Source: Gracilimonas sp. (GTDB lineage: Bacteria > Bacteroidota > Rhodothermia > Balneolales > Balneolaceae). From it: a DNA stretch of 64,000 nt. The position numbers were made by a program, and so were the translations under genes. The notes beneath the pieces were generated by a model. The model searched no databases and was not told where the DNA came from. It saw only the letters and a program-made list of their open reading frames with translations. The DNA lies in contig NZ_JABURM010000006.1 of NCBI RefSeq assembly GCF_014762685.1, positions 124,001 through 188,000 of the forward strand, in the 5' to 3' direction. Shown here one piece after another: positions 16,172 to 24,696 of this stretch (positions are counted from its first letter, which is position 1; every line of letters begins with the position of its first letter).

Positions 16172-18931
16172 ATGATTAGGCCTCCAAAATTATTAGAACT
16201 GAATGCATCTTCCATTATTGTTTTTTATTTGGTATTTGCCCTCCTTTGGATTTTGCTCTCCGACCAGCTCTTGATCTGGTTTACCAACGATCCACTCCTT
16301 ATTTCCCGATACCAAACCCTGAAGGGCATACTGTATGTACTTGTAACTGCTCTATTTCTCTTTTTCCTAATCACCAAAAGCAACGAAAAAATTTCCGATC
16401 GGAAAGAGCGTATAGATAATGCTTTATACGCTGCCGGCATGGCTACTTGGAGTGTTGATTTAAAAACAAAAAAAATCCGGCGATCAAAATTCCATCATAA
16501 AATTTTGGGGTTCTCTAAAAAACCCAGGCCGTGGAACTTAGAGAATTATTATAGCATGATTCACCCTGAGGATCGTGCATTTGTTCGTGAGAAACTTGAA
16601 AAAACCATTCAGGAAAAGCTTTCTTATTATCAAATTAGATACCGAATTGTTTCCCCCGATAAAAATATTCGGTGGATGGAAAGTCGCGGTAATTTAATCT
16701 ATAACTCCAATAACAAGCCCGTGCAACTGGCCGGGGTTATTGCTGATATTACTGAACAGAAAAAGCTGGAAGAGGAACACAGCCAAGAACAAGAGCTGTT
16801 TAAAAGTATTTTTGACAATATCCCGGTACTCATAAACATTCACGACGAAAACGGCCACGTATATCGCGTAAATAAATTCTTTGAAGAAAAAGCCGGGTAT
16901 ACCAATGCTGAACTTGACTCGATTGACTTAATTAAAGAAATGATACCCGATGATGAAATCCTTAAATCTGTTTTTGCACATATTAAAAAGGCAGATGGTA
17001 CCTGGAAGGATTTAGATATTAAAACGAAATCCGGAAACATTATTCACACAACCTGGACAAACATTAAGGTTTCTGATAATCTTTCGGTTGGGATTGGGAT
17101 AGATACAACCGAACTCAAACAAAAAGAGCGGGAGCTGGAAGAATTAACCTTCCGGTATAAACAAGCAGAAAAAATTGCCGGATTTGGCCACTGGAAAAGA
17201 ATTATTGAAACCGATGAAGCAATCTGGTCAGATGGATTTTATGAAGTCATTGGATTGGAAAAAGGTGCCAAAGAACCTGGTTACCAAAACTTACTTGATA
17301 TGATTCATCCTGATGATCGGGAAGATTTTGATGAAGCTTTTAATGAAGCATTGGAAACCGGCACCCTTAATGTGCGTTACCGACTGATAAAACCTAACAC
17401 CGGAGAAGTGGGATACTACCAGGAACTGGCTAAAACTGAGTATGATGAGCACGGGAACCCGATTTCTATAAGTGGTACTGTTCAGGACATGACGGAACAA
17501 GAAGAATTCCAGATAAAACTAAAACACCGCAACGATTTCATTGAAACCACCCTGGAAAACCTCCCCATCGGTGTTGCCGTAAATCTCATGGATTCCGGTA
17601 CCGCAACCCTCATGAATAAGAAGTTCACGGAAATTTATGGATGGCCGGAAGAGGTCATTAATGATGTGGATACTTTTTTTAAGAAGGTTTATCCGGACGA
17701 GGCGTACAGAAACCGAATAATTGAAATGATTCAGGCTGATATCAGGTCCAATAATCCGGACAGGATGAATTGGAATGGAGTAAAAATAACTACCCAAACA
17801 GGCGAAGAGAAAATTATAAATGCCAAAAATATTCCCCTTCCTGAACAAAACCTGATGATCTCTACCGTGGTGGATGTTACTGCACAGGCCGAAGCCGAAA
17901 AAAGGCTTGCTGATTCAGAGTACAACTACAGGCTGCTTTTCCAGAAAAGTCCGCAGCCCATGTGGATTTATAACCCGGAGAATTTGCAATTTATTGAAGT
18001 AAATAATGCTGCAACCAAACATTATGGGTACACCCGGAAAGAGTTTCATGAAATGACTCTTTTGGATATTCGCCCTGAAGAAGATCATGACCGTTTAAAA
18101 AAAGAAATATCAGAAGGGAAAAGGATCGACCTTTCCGATGCCAAAGAATGGAGACACCTTAAAAAATCCGGAGAAATTATTTATGTGCGGATCACCGGCT
18201 CCAGTATTAATTATTTCGGAAATAAGTATCGTTTGATCTTGGTTAATGATGTAACCGAGCAGAAAAAAGCAGAAGAAAGGGTATTGGCTTCGTTGGTTGA
18301 GGGCGAGAATAAAGAACGTGCCCGCATCGCCCGGGAATTGCATGACGGTTTGGGGCAATACCTGGCTGCTGCCAACATGAATCTTGATGCCGTAAGAGAT
18401 GATATTGAAGCCCTGACTAAGCGAAAGCAGGAGCAGTTTACAAAAGGACTGAACTTACTGAAGCACGCCGTTACGGAAACAGGACAGATTTCCCGAAACT
18501 TGCTGCCGCGTGTAGTGGATGATTACGGGCTGGCATTTGCCATCGAATCATTAGTAGATAATTATAGCAGCAGTGCTGACGCCAAAATAACATACTACCA
18601 TAACCTCAAAGACTTGTCGCTCCCCAGAGAGGTTCAGTTTAACTTGTACAGAATCGCCCAGGAAGGACTTTCAAATGCAGTAAAATATTCGGAGGCATCT
18701 CAAATTAATGTACAGCTGATTAAAGATGAACTTGATTTGATCCTTTCAATTGATGATAATGGAAATGGTTTCGACCCTTCATCTAATGATTTTATACCGG
18801 GGCTTGGGTTGCGAACCATAGAAACCAGAACCGGGGCACTTGGCGGAAATTTCGAATTTGACAGCAAACCAAATAAGGGTACTTTCCTCAGTGTAATAAT
18901 CCCTATACACACGAATTCTAAACCTTCTTAA
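16172..18931 (+). CDS. Membrane-bound multi-PAS sensor histidine kinase (NarL/DesK-type)
   Basis: The frame opens at a TTG (16136); ATGs at 16148 and 16172 are alternatives and the latter (MIRPPKLLELN) is preferred, giving 919 residues. Two N-terminal helices (SSIIVFYLVFALLWILLSDQLL, ILYVLVTALFLFFLI) are followed by about five PAS domains (starts near ALYAAGMATWSVD, SIFDNIPVLINIHD, AEKIAGFGHWKR, TTLENLPIGVAV, LFQKSPQPMWIY). A HisKA_3 dimerisation domain follows with ARIARELHDGLGQ (phospho-His ~residue 724). The C-terminal HATPase has NAVKYS, DDNGNGF and GLGLRTIETR. It should phosphorylate the NarL-type regulator encoded immediately after it. The ligand is unknown; five PAS domains suggest integration of several signals. 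Confidence 0.93.
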   Translation: MIRPPKLLELNASSIIVFYLVFALLWILLSDQLLIWFTNDPLLISRYQTLKGILYVLVTALFLFFLITKSNEKISDRKERIDNALYAAGMATWSVDLKTKKIRRSKFHHKILGFSKKPRPWNLENYYSMIHPEDRAFVREKLEKTIQEKLSYYQIRYRIVSPDKNIRWMESRGNLIYNSNNKPVQLAGVIADITEQKKLEEEHSQEQELFKSIFDNIPVLINIHDENGHVYRVNKFFEEKAGYTNAELDSIDLIKEMIPDDEILKSVFAHIKKADGTWKDLDIKTKSGNIIHTTWTNIKVSDNLSVGIGIDTTELKQKERELEELTFRYKQAEKIAGFGHWKRIIETDEAIWSDGFYEVIGLEKGAKEPGYQNLLDMIHPDDREDFDEAFNEALETGTLNVRYRLIKPNTGEVGYYQELAKTEYDEHGNPISISGTVQDMTEQEEFQIKLKHRNDFIETTLENLPIGVAVNLMDSGTATLMNKKFTEIYGWPEEVINDVDTFFKKVYPDEAYRNRIIEMIQADIRSNNPDRMNWNGVKITTQTGEEKIINAKNIPLPEQNLMISTVVDVTAQAEAEKRLADSEYNYRLLFQKSPQPMWIYNPENLQFIEVNNAATKHYGYTRKEFHEMTLLDIRPEEDHDRLKKEISEGKRIDLSDAKEWRHLKKSGEIIYVRITGSSINYFGNKYRLILVNDVTEQKKAEERVLASLVEGENKERARIARELHDGLGQYLAAANMNLDAVRDDIEALTKRKQEQFTKGLNLLKHAVTETGQISRNLLPRVVDDYGLAFAIESLVDNYSSSADAKITYYHNLKDLSLPREVQFNLYRIAQEGLSNAVKYSEASQINVQLIKDELDLILSIDDNGNGFDPSSNDFIPGLGLRTIETRTGALGGNFEFDSKPNKGTFLSVIIPIHTNSKPS

Positions 18932-19591
18932 ATGGCTAATATTCAGATTGCAATAGTGGATGATCATGAGATTGTGAGAGATGGTATTAAAATCCTGTTG
19001 GAGGATGAGCCGGGCATCAACATTACAGGGGAAGCCAAAACCGGAAAAGAAGCTGTAAGTTTATGTAACTCTCACGAAACCGATCTGGTGATCATGGATA
19101 TTACCATGCCCGAAATGGATGGTATTGAAGCTACCAAAATCATTAAGGAAAACCATCCCGATATAAAGATTCTTGCTCTTACCATGTTAAGTGAGGATCA
19201 GCATATTCGGAAAATGATAAAAGCCGGGGCCTCGGGTTATATTTTAAAAAGTTCGGGCAAGCAAGAACTCATTAAAGCTATTAATACCATCATGGCAGGA
19301 AAACACTATTTCAGCAATGATGCCACCCAATCTATATTACAGGAATTGGTTACTCCCGATGTGAATAAAGTTAAAGATGAAGATGAAGCACACATTACCG
19401 ACCGGGAACTTGAAGTTCTGAAACTGATTGTCAATGAATATACCAATCAGGAGATTGCGGATGAGCTATTTGTAAGTGTACGAACCATAGATGCTCATCG
19501 CCGGAATCTCTTACAAAAAACAGGTGCAAAAAACACGGCCGGACTTGTTAAATACGCCCTGAAAAACAAGCTCTTCAACAATAATGGATAA
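18932..19591 (+). CDS. NarL/FixJ-family response regulator
   Basis: 219 residues: receiver domain (1-~120) with acid pair VDDHE, phospho-acceptor Asp in DLVIMDITMPEMDG, and conserved Lys in GYILKSSG; then a LuxR-type helix-turn-helix (~150-215) with ITDRELEVLKLIVNEYTNQEIADELFVS and TIDAHRRNL. It starts on the base after the kinase stop codon, so the two are translationally coupled partners. It is a DNA-binding transcription regulator; its targets are not visible, but TTACTTAGGTAA-like palindromes lie upstream of nearby signalling genes. Confidence 0.95.
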   Translation: MANIQIAIVDDHEIVRDGIKILLEDEPGINITGEAKTGKEAVSLCNSHETDLVIMDITMPEMDGIEATKIIKENHPDIKILALTMLSEDQHIRKMIKAGASGYILKSSGKQELIKAINTIMAGKHYFSNDATQSILQELVTPDVNKVKDEDEAHITDRELEVLKLIVNEYTNQEIADELFVSVRTIDAHRRNLLQKTGAKNTAGLVKYALKNKLFNNNG

Positions 19592-19694
19592 GGCTTTGTT
19601 GAGCTCAAACTGCTCATAGAAATATGGCTACTCCTCAGATTCATCCGGTCTTTCTATCTTCATAATAGCTTATTCAGGAAAATATTCACATAAG

Positions 19695-19706
19695 TTACTT
19701 AGGTAA
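19695..19706 (+). promoter_or_regulatory. Imperfect palindrome TTACTTAGGTAA (possible regulator site)
   Basis: Ten of twelve positions are palindromic. Similar strings occur at 20229-20241 (TCACTTAGGCAAA) and, on the minus strand, at 28391-28403 (TTACTTAGACAA), each upstream of a signalling gene in this island. It lies ~110 nt before the degenerate receiver gene. NarL/FixJ regulators bind short imperfect palindromes, so the neighbouring regulator is a candidate, by inference only. Confidence 0.3.
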
Positions 19707-19814
19707 AAACACCTATAAATTTATTATAAAAAATAGGTTTAATCACTGATTGAATAGCTTCCCTTTTGGTTTAACTTACCATTGACAACATAGCCTCTCT
19801 CCTAATCCATACAC

Positions 19815-20213
19815 GTGCTAAAAATCGCTTACATAGGAAAATTAAACCAAACCAACGGCCTCATTGGCAGTACTATTGAAGCCTCATTCAGCTGTAATAT
19901 AAGGTTTCATGACCCTGCTGACCTGGTTTCTGATCCAAGCATATTGGATGATGAGGGTTTAGATCTTGTAATTTTTGATCTTAACACCTCCTTCGGACTG
20001 GGTAATGCTCCGGATAATATCAAAAAATTAAACCGGCATTTATCAACTTCTCCCTTATTAGTCATGCATCCCTATAAAAAAGAGAAATTCATAACGCCGC
20101 TGATTGATGCAGGTGCCAATGGTGTTATTTCTATCACTCCTTCCGAAGATGAACTCACACAGGCTATTAATAATTTATTAAATGGAGAATCCTATATCAG
20201 CCACCCGGAATAA
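19815..20213 (+). CDS. Stand-alone degenerate receiver (pseudo-receiver) protein
   Basis: 132 residues starting at GTG. The fold and sequence follow a NarL-type receiver: DLVIFDLNTSFGLG aligns with DLVIMDITMPEMDG of the preceding regulator, and AGANGVISITPSEDELTQAINNLLNGESYIS aligns with its C-terminal receiver part. The phospho-acceptor Asp is retained. The N-terminal acid pair is missing (IAYIGKL instead of VDD) and the conserved Lys is replaced by Ile, so normal phosphorylation is doubtful. There is no output domain. It sits between the NarL regulator and the six-PAS kinase, 223 and 154 nt away. A role as a binding partner or competitor for kinases is a hypothesis. Confidence 0.7.
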   Translation: MLKIAYIGKLNQTNGLIGSTIEASFSCNIRFHDPADLVSDPSILDDEGLDLVIFDLNTSFGLGNAPDNIKKLNRHLSTSPLLVMHPYKKEKFITPLIDAGANGVISITPSEDELTQAINNLLNGESYISHPE

Positions 20214-20266
20214 ATTTTATAGGCGTTTTCACTTAGGCAAAAAAAGAAGTGTGCTAGGTTTTAATA

Positions 20267-20284
20267 CCTAATTTTAAAATTAGG
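20267..20284. repeat. Perfect 18-bp palindrome CCTAATTTTAAAATTAGG
   Basis: Full dyad symmetry without a loop, placed 84-101 nt upstream of the six-PAS kinase ATG and ~55 nt after the pseudo-receiver stop. Too AT-rich for a good terminator although TTTTC follows; it could be an operator. The neighbouring ACTTAGGC and GCTAGGTTTT share the TAGG element. Confidence 0.45.
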
Positions 20285-20367
20285 CTTTTCACGTCATTCA
20301 TTCGAATGTAAATCAAAGTAATTTTGATAAAGACTTGAATAAATAGTCGACAGCCTAAAGTAGTACA

Positions 20368-23337
20368 ATGAAAAAAGAAGATAACATATATTCCATGATT
20401 GAGCTTGACATCGTCAGTTCATCTATTTTAAATGCTCTTAATGCACAAATAGCCATAATCAATCCGGATGGAAATGTGGTGGCATTTAATCAAAAGTGGA
20501 AATTATTTAGAGAGAGCTTACAAGAGAATTGGAGCCACCCCGGATTAGAAGCAAACATATTAAAAAGCTTACAAACTCCTTTGGCTGAAGGCAATGACTT
20601 TGCCCTCCGCCTATTGCTTGGTATAAAAGATGTGCTTGGTCGGGAGATTAACACCTTTGAAACAAAGTATCGCCTTACTTCTGAAGACCAAGAGCATTGG
20701 TTTAAAATAACCATCACTTCATTGGGTATTGAGCAGGGAGCTGTTCTAGTTTATGAAGATATAAGTGCTCAAATAGAAAGCAGCAAATACCTGAAAGAAA
20801 CCCGGCAAAAATTTGAAAATCATTTTCATAACAGCCTGTATGGCATCTTGATTTCTGATGAAAATCATTCAGTCATAGAAGCAAATAGCGTGGCCTGTAA
20901 TATTTTAGGGACTACCCGCGAGGCAATCACCTACTCTACCGTCAATAATTATTTGAATGTGGATTTAGATATAGAACACATCCAAAAAAGGATAAACAGG
21001 GAAGGTAATTATATTGGGGAGTCGGAAATTATTGCTGTTGACGGCAAAAAAATTCCTATTGAGCTGAGTGTAACTTTATTCCGAAATGAAGATGGCAAAC
21101 CGATATCCAGTTGGGCATTTAAAGATATTTCTGACAAAAAGATCACAGAGCAAGCCCTTAAAGAAACTGAACAGCAATACAAAATGCAGTTCAACAATAC
21201 CCTGGAAGGAATCTTCATAGGCAGACCGAATGGCCTTATATTAAAGGCAAATCCGGCTGCCTGTGATATTTTGGGGTACACCGCCGAGGAACTGGAGGGA
21301 CAGCACAGAGACATTATATTTGACCTCGAAAATCCCTCAAATGCTGCTGCTGTGGCCAACCGTAGAGAAAAAGGATCGATCAAAGCTGAAGTTGAATTTA
21401 CTCATAAAGACGGACATAAAATCCCGGTTGAAGTAAGTTCTGTAATTTTCAATGCTGAAGATGGCACCGAAAAAACCATCATTAATATAAAAGATATTTC
21501 CTCCCGAAAGTCTGTAGAAAAACAACTGATAGCTGAAAAAGAATTCACTGAATCCGCGATTTCAAGCTTACCCACGGCCTTTTTTGTATTTAGTACCGAA
21601 GGTGAAATGATTCGCTGGAATGATGTGCTTGAAGAAGATCTGGGTTATACAGCCCGTGAAATAGCCAGAATGAATGTTATGCAACTTGTCCATCCTGACG
21701 ACCGCCCGGTGCTGGAAGATATTTTAGCCGGTGAGTTAGTCGGAAACAGAGTTAGCATTGAAGCACGATGCATAACCAAAGCCGGTAAAACACTGCATTA
21801 CCTGCTCAGCGGAACCAGCTTCGAACAAAATGGAGAAACATATATTGTGGGCGGCGGCCTAAACCGAAATAACATCAAAGAAATTGAAAAAGAAAAAAAT
21901 CGAAATGCAGAACTTTTAAGTCAGCTTTTTGAAAACTCTCCGATAGGAATTGTTCTTATTGACACTAACGGCATTGTACAGAATTCCAATAAAAGCTTTG
22001 AACAGATTTTTGGATATACTCCTGAGGAACTGTCCGGCCAAAATCTGGATCATGCCATCGTTCAAAATTATATGGATCAGCAAGCCAAAACGCTTTCTCG
22101 CTTGAGCTTTACCGGAGACACTTTTCAAACAGAAACAATGAGAGTTAACAAAGCCGGGCAAGAAATTCCAGTGCTTATAGGTGGCGTGCCTGTTGAAGTG
22201 GATGGCGAAGTGATTGCCATCTATGGAATGTACGTAGATATTTCTGAACGCAAAGAACTTGAAAATCAAATTGTAGAACTTCTTGAAACAGAGAAAAAAG
22301 CAAGGCTTCACATGCAGGATATGTTTGAAGAAGCACCTTCAGCCATTGCCATGCTGGAAGGAGAAGATCATAGATTCACATTTGCTAATGACACTAGCAA
22401 AAAACTAATAAATAAAGAGGACCTGGTAGACAAACCGGTAAGTGAGGTTCTACCGGAGATAGTAGAGCAGGGGTTTATAGAATTACTGGATATTTGTTAT
22501 TCAGAAGGAAAGGTTTTTAATTTTAATGAAAAGAAAGTCTATTTCAACAATGGTGATATTAGCCAACCAACCATTCATTATTTAAATTTTGTTTTTAAAC
22601 CACTTCGCAATGATGATAACAAGGTGTACGGGATTTTCATTGAAGCAGTGGATGTCACCGAACAAGTGAAAACCAGGAATTTAATTGAGAAATCACTGGC
22701 CGAAAAGAATACCCTGTTAGGCGAAGTTCATCACAGGGTTAAGAATAACCTTGCGATCATTTCAGGGCTCTTGGAGCTTGAGCTAATGGGAACTCCCGAT
22801 CAAGAGGTAGGCAAACACTTGCAGAGCACTCAGGCCCGTATTACCTCGATAGCAAAAATCCATGAACTTCTTTATCAAAACGAAAGCCTTTCGCATGTAA
22901 ATTTTAAAAATTATATCGAAAGCATACTGAGCAGTGAAAGCAAAAACCCCGAAAGGATTATACAAAACTTTGACTTGCAGGATGTAAACTTGAATGTAAA
23001 TCAGGCCATTCCGACCAGTATGCTTCTCAATGAAATCATCTCCTGCCTGAAAGACATAAACTGCCAAAATTATGGCGAAGGCTCAGGCGATCTTACTTTT
23101 GTACTGAAAGAAGCCAATGAATCTGTATCCATTGAATTTAAAGAAGGAAACAGGGCATTATTCAAAGACTTTAACAATTGTGATAAGGTAACCTCAGAGT
23201 TGCGTATGGAGTTAATAGAAGTATTGCTTCGTCAAATTCGCGGTAAAATGAATATTTCTGCTGACGGACAGGGTACTCTCACCATAAATTTTGCAAAAAG
23301 AGAAGCTAAAGGCCCTCACAATGCATTAATCAACTAA
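20368..23337 (+). CDS. Cytoplasmic six-PAS histidine kinase-like protein with degenerate ATPase domain
   Basis: 989 residues, no membrane helix. About six PAS domains occupy ~15-770 (for example SILNALNAQIAIINPDG, HFHNSLYGILISDENH, QFNNTLEGIFIGRPNG, SAISSLPTAFFVFSTEG, LFENSPIGIVLIDTNG, MFEEAPSAIAMLEGED). A HisKA_2 motif follows: GEVHHRVKNNLAIISGLLELE, phospho-His ~789. The catalytic domain that should follow is decayed: the N-box reads AIPTSMLLNEIISCLKDINC, the DNGxGxP box is replaced by FKEGNRALF, and the GLGL region by SELRMELIE. It probably cannot bind ATP normally. It may act as a sensor scaffold or be phosphorylated by another kinase such as the one encoded 26 nt downstream. Confidence 0.85.
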   Translation: MKKEDNIYSMIELDIVSSSILNALNAQIAIINPDGNVVAFNQKWKLFRESLQENWSHPGLEANILKSLQTPLAEGNDFALRLLLGIKDVLGREINTFETKYRLTSEDQEHWFKITITSLGIEQGAVLVYEDISAQIESSKYLKETRQKFENHFHNSLYGILISDENHSVIEANSVACNILGTTREAITYSTVNNYLNVDLDIEHIQKRINREGNYIGESEIIAVDGKKIPIELSVTLFRNEDGKPISSWAFKDISDKKITEQALKETEQQYKMQFNNTLEGIFIGRPNGLILKANPAACDILGYTAEELEGQHRDIIFDLENPSNAAAVANRREKGSIKAEVEFTHKDGHKIPVEVSSVIFNAEDGTEKTIINIKDISSRKSVEKQLIAEKEFTESAISSLPTAFFVFSTEGEMIRWNDVLEEDLGYTAREIARMNVMQLVHPDDRPVLEDILAGELVGNRVSIEARCITKAGKTLHYLLSGTSFEQNGETYIVGGGLNRNNIKEIEKEKNRNAELLSQLFENSPIGIVLIDTNGIVQNSNKSFEQIFGYTPEELSGQNLDHAIVQNYMDQQAKTLSRLSFTGDTFQTETMRVNKAGQEIPVLIGGVPVEVDGEVIAIYGMYVDISERKELENQIVELLETEKKARLHMQDMFEEAPSAIAMLEGEDHRFTFANDTSKKLINKEDLVDKPVSEVLPEIVEQGFIELLDICYSEGKVFNFNEKKVYFNNGDISQPTIHYLNFVFKPLRNDDNKVYGIFIEAVDVTEQVKTRNLIEKSLAEKNTLLGEVHHRVKNNLAIISGLLELELMGTPDQEVGKHLQSTQARITSIAKIHELLYQNESLSHVNFKNYIESILSSESKNPERIIQNFDLQDVNLNVNQAIPTSMLLNEIISCLKDINCQNYGEGSGDLTFVLKEANESVSIEFKEGNRALFKDFNNCDKVTSELRMELIEVLLRQIRGKMNISADGQGTLTINFAKREAKGPHNALIN

Positions 23338-23363
23338 CTGATAAAACTGAAGGCCCCTCACTC

Positions 23364-24602
23364 ATGCTTACGCTTGTAGATACTAATAATGAAGTCGCTT
23401 ATGTAACTCCGGATGATGAAGCCGAACGTCAGGCCGAAGTTGATCATTATCAAATTCTGGACACCCTTCCTGAAGAAGAGTTTGAATCGCTGGTAGAGCT
23501 GGCAGCCATCATAACCGGTTCCCCGATATCTTTAATGAATATTTTGGATCATGACCGACAATGGAGCAAGGCCGTTTTTGGAGACGAATCCGGGCAATCC
23601 ATCCTGCGTTCTGAAAGTGTATGTCAGTACACTATCATGAAGGATGAAAATTTTGAAATAGAAGATCTTTCAAAAGATGAGCGCTTCATGAACATGTCGT
23701 ATGTTGAGGGAAACCCTAAATACCGATCATACAGTGGTTATCCTTTAATAACACCTGAAGGATACAGGGTTGGTGCGCTTTGTGTGCTGGATACCAAACC
23801 AAAGAAACTTGATGAATCCCAGAAAAAATCGCTAAAGACCTTGGCAAACGAAATCATGGCCCGGCTTGAGCTTCGAAGTAAGCAACGCCAACTTGAACGG
23901 TTGAATAAAGAAAAAGATCTTTTCTTGAGAGCGGTTAATCACGATATAAAAAGTCCTATTAACGGTATTATAAGTTCAGCCCATTACTTACAGAATCTTT
24001 GGGACGGCGAGAAGGAAGAACTTTTTGAAATTCTTTCTATGATTGAAATAAGCGGACATAAATTAATTAACTATACCAGTGAGTTAATGTCGAATGCCAT
24101 GTTCCAAAGTGACTCAAAGCTTCATTTAGATAACGTTGCTATTGACGAATTAATAAAAGATCTCATTCATATCTATACCCCGCTTGCCAAATCAAAAAAT
24201 GTTGACCTCAAACTTAATTGCAATACCCCGGTATCATTCAGACTTGACAATGAGAAATTTAAACTCATTCTCAGTAACCTTGTTTCAAACGCCCTGAAGT
24301 TTAGCACAAAGGGTGATACCATTATCATAAATGCGGACATCAGTTCAAAAAGTACACGTGAACTCCGATGTTCCGTAACCGATACAGGCATTGGTATCCC
24401 TGAAGAATTTTTACCTACTCTTTTTGAAAAAAATAAGAACCATCAGCGACAAGGCACACAAGGTGAGATAAGTACCGGCATAGGATTACCCCTGGTCAAA
24501 CAGTTTGTAGAGCTGCACAAAGGCAGTATCAGGGTTAATAGCAAAAAAGGGCAAGGAACGACTTTCAATGTAAGTATACCGGAACATAAAGAAATGCAGT
24601 AA
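23364..24602 (+). CDS. GAF-domain sensor histidine kinase
   Basis: 412 residues, soluble. N-terminal GAF domain (~35-170; ETIL-like YQILDTLPEEEFESLVELAAIITGSPISLMNILD and SYSGYPLITPEGYRVGALCVLD). HisKA domain with FLRAVNHDIKSPINGI (phospho-His193). HATPase with SNLVSNALKFS (N-box), DTGIGIP and STGIGLPLVKQFVELHKG. All catalytic boxes are intact, unlike the kinase just upstream, 26 nt away in the same orientation. The pair may work together, this one supplying the ATPase. No receiver or DNA-binding partner lies directly downstream; a terminator closes the unit. Confidence 0.92.
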   Translation: MLTLVDTNNEVAYVTPDDEAERQAEVDHYQILDTLPEEEFESLVELAAIITGSPISLMNILDHDRQWSKAVFGDESGQSILRSESVCQYTIMKDENFEIEDLSKDERFMNMSYVEGNPKYRSYSGYPLITPEGYRVGALCVLDTKPKKLDESQKKSLKTLANEIMARLELRSKQRQLERLNKEKDLFLRAVNHDIKSPINGIISSAHYLQNLWDGEKEELFEILSMIEISGHKLINYTSELMSNAMFQSDSKLHLDNVAIDELIKDLIHIYTPLAKSKNVDLKLNCNTPVSFRLDNEKFKLILSNLVSNALKFSTKGDTIIINADISSKSTRELRCSVTDTGIGIPEEFLPTLFEKNKNHQRQGTQGEISTGIGLPLVKQFVELHKGSIRVNSKKGQGTTFNVSIPEHKEMQ

Positions 24603-24635
24603 GCCGGAATTTCATTTGTACCCCGAAAAACCAAG

Positions 24636-24667
24636 AGTCGCCCCCTGATACGGGGCGGCTTTTTTTA
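24636..24667 (+). terminator. Intrinsic terminator after the GAF kinase
   Basis: Stem AGTCGCCCC (24636-24644) / GGGGCGGCT (24652-24660) with one mismatch-like T-G pair, loop CTGATAC, then seven T. Confidence 0.85.
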
Positions 24668-24696
24668 TTATCGCTAATAAACTGGAGCCAAAACTC

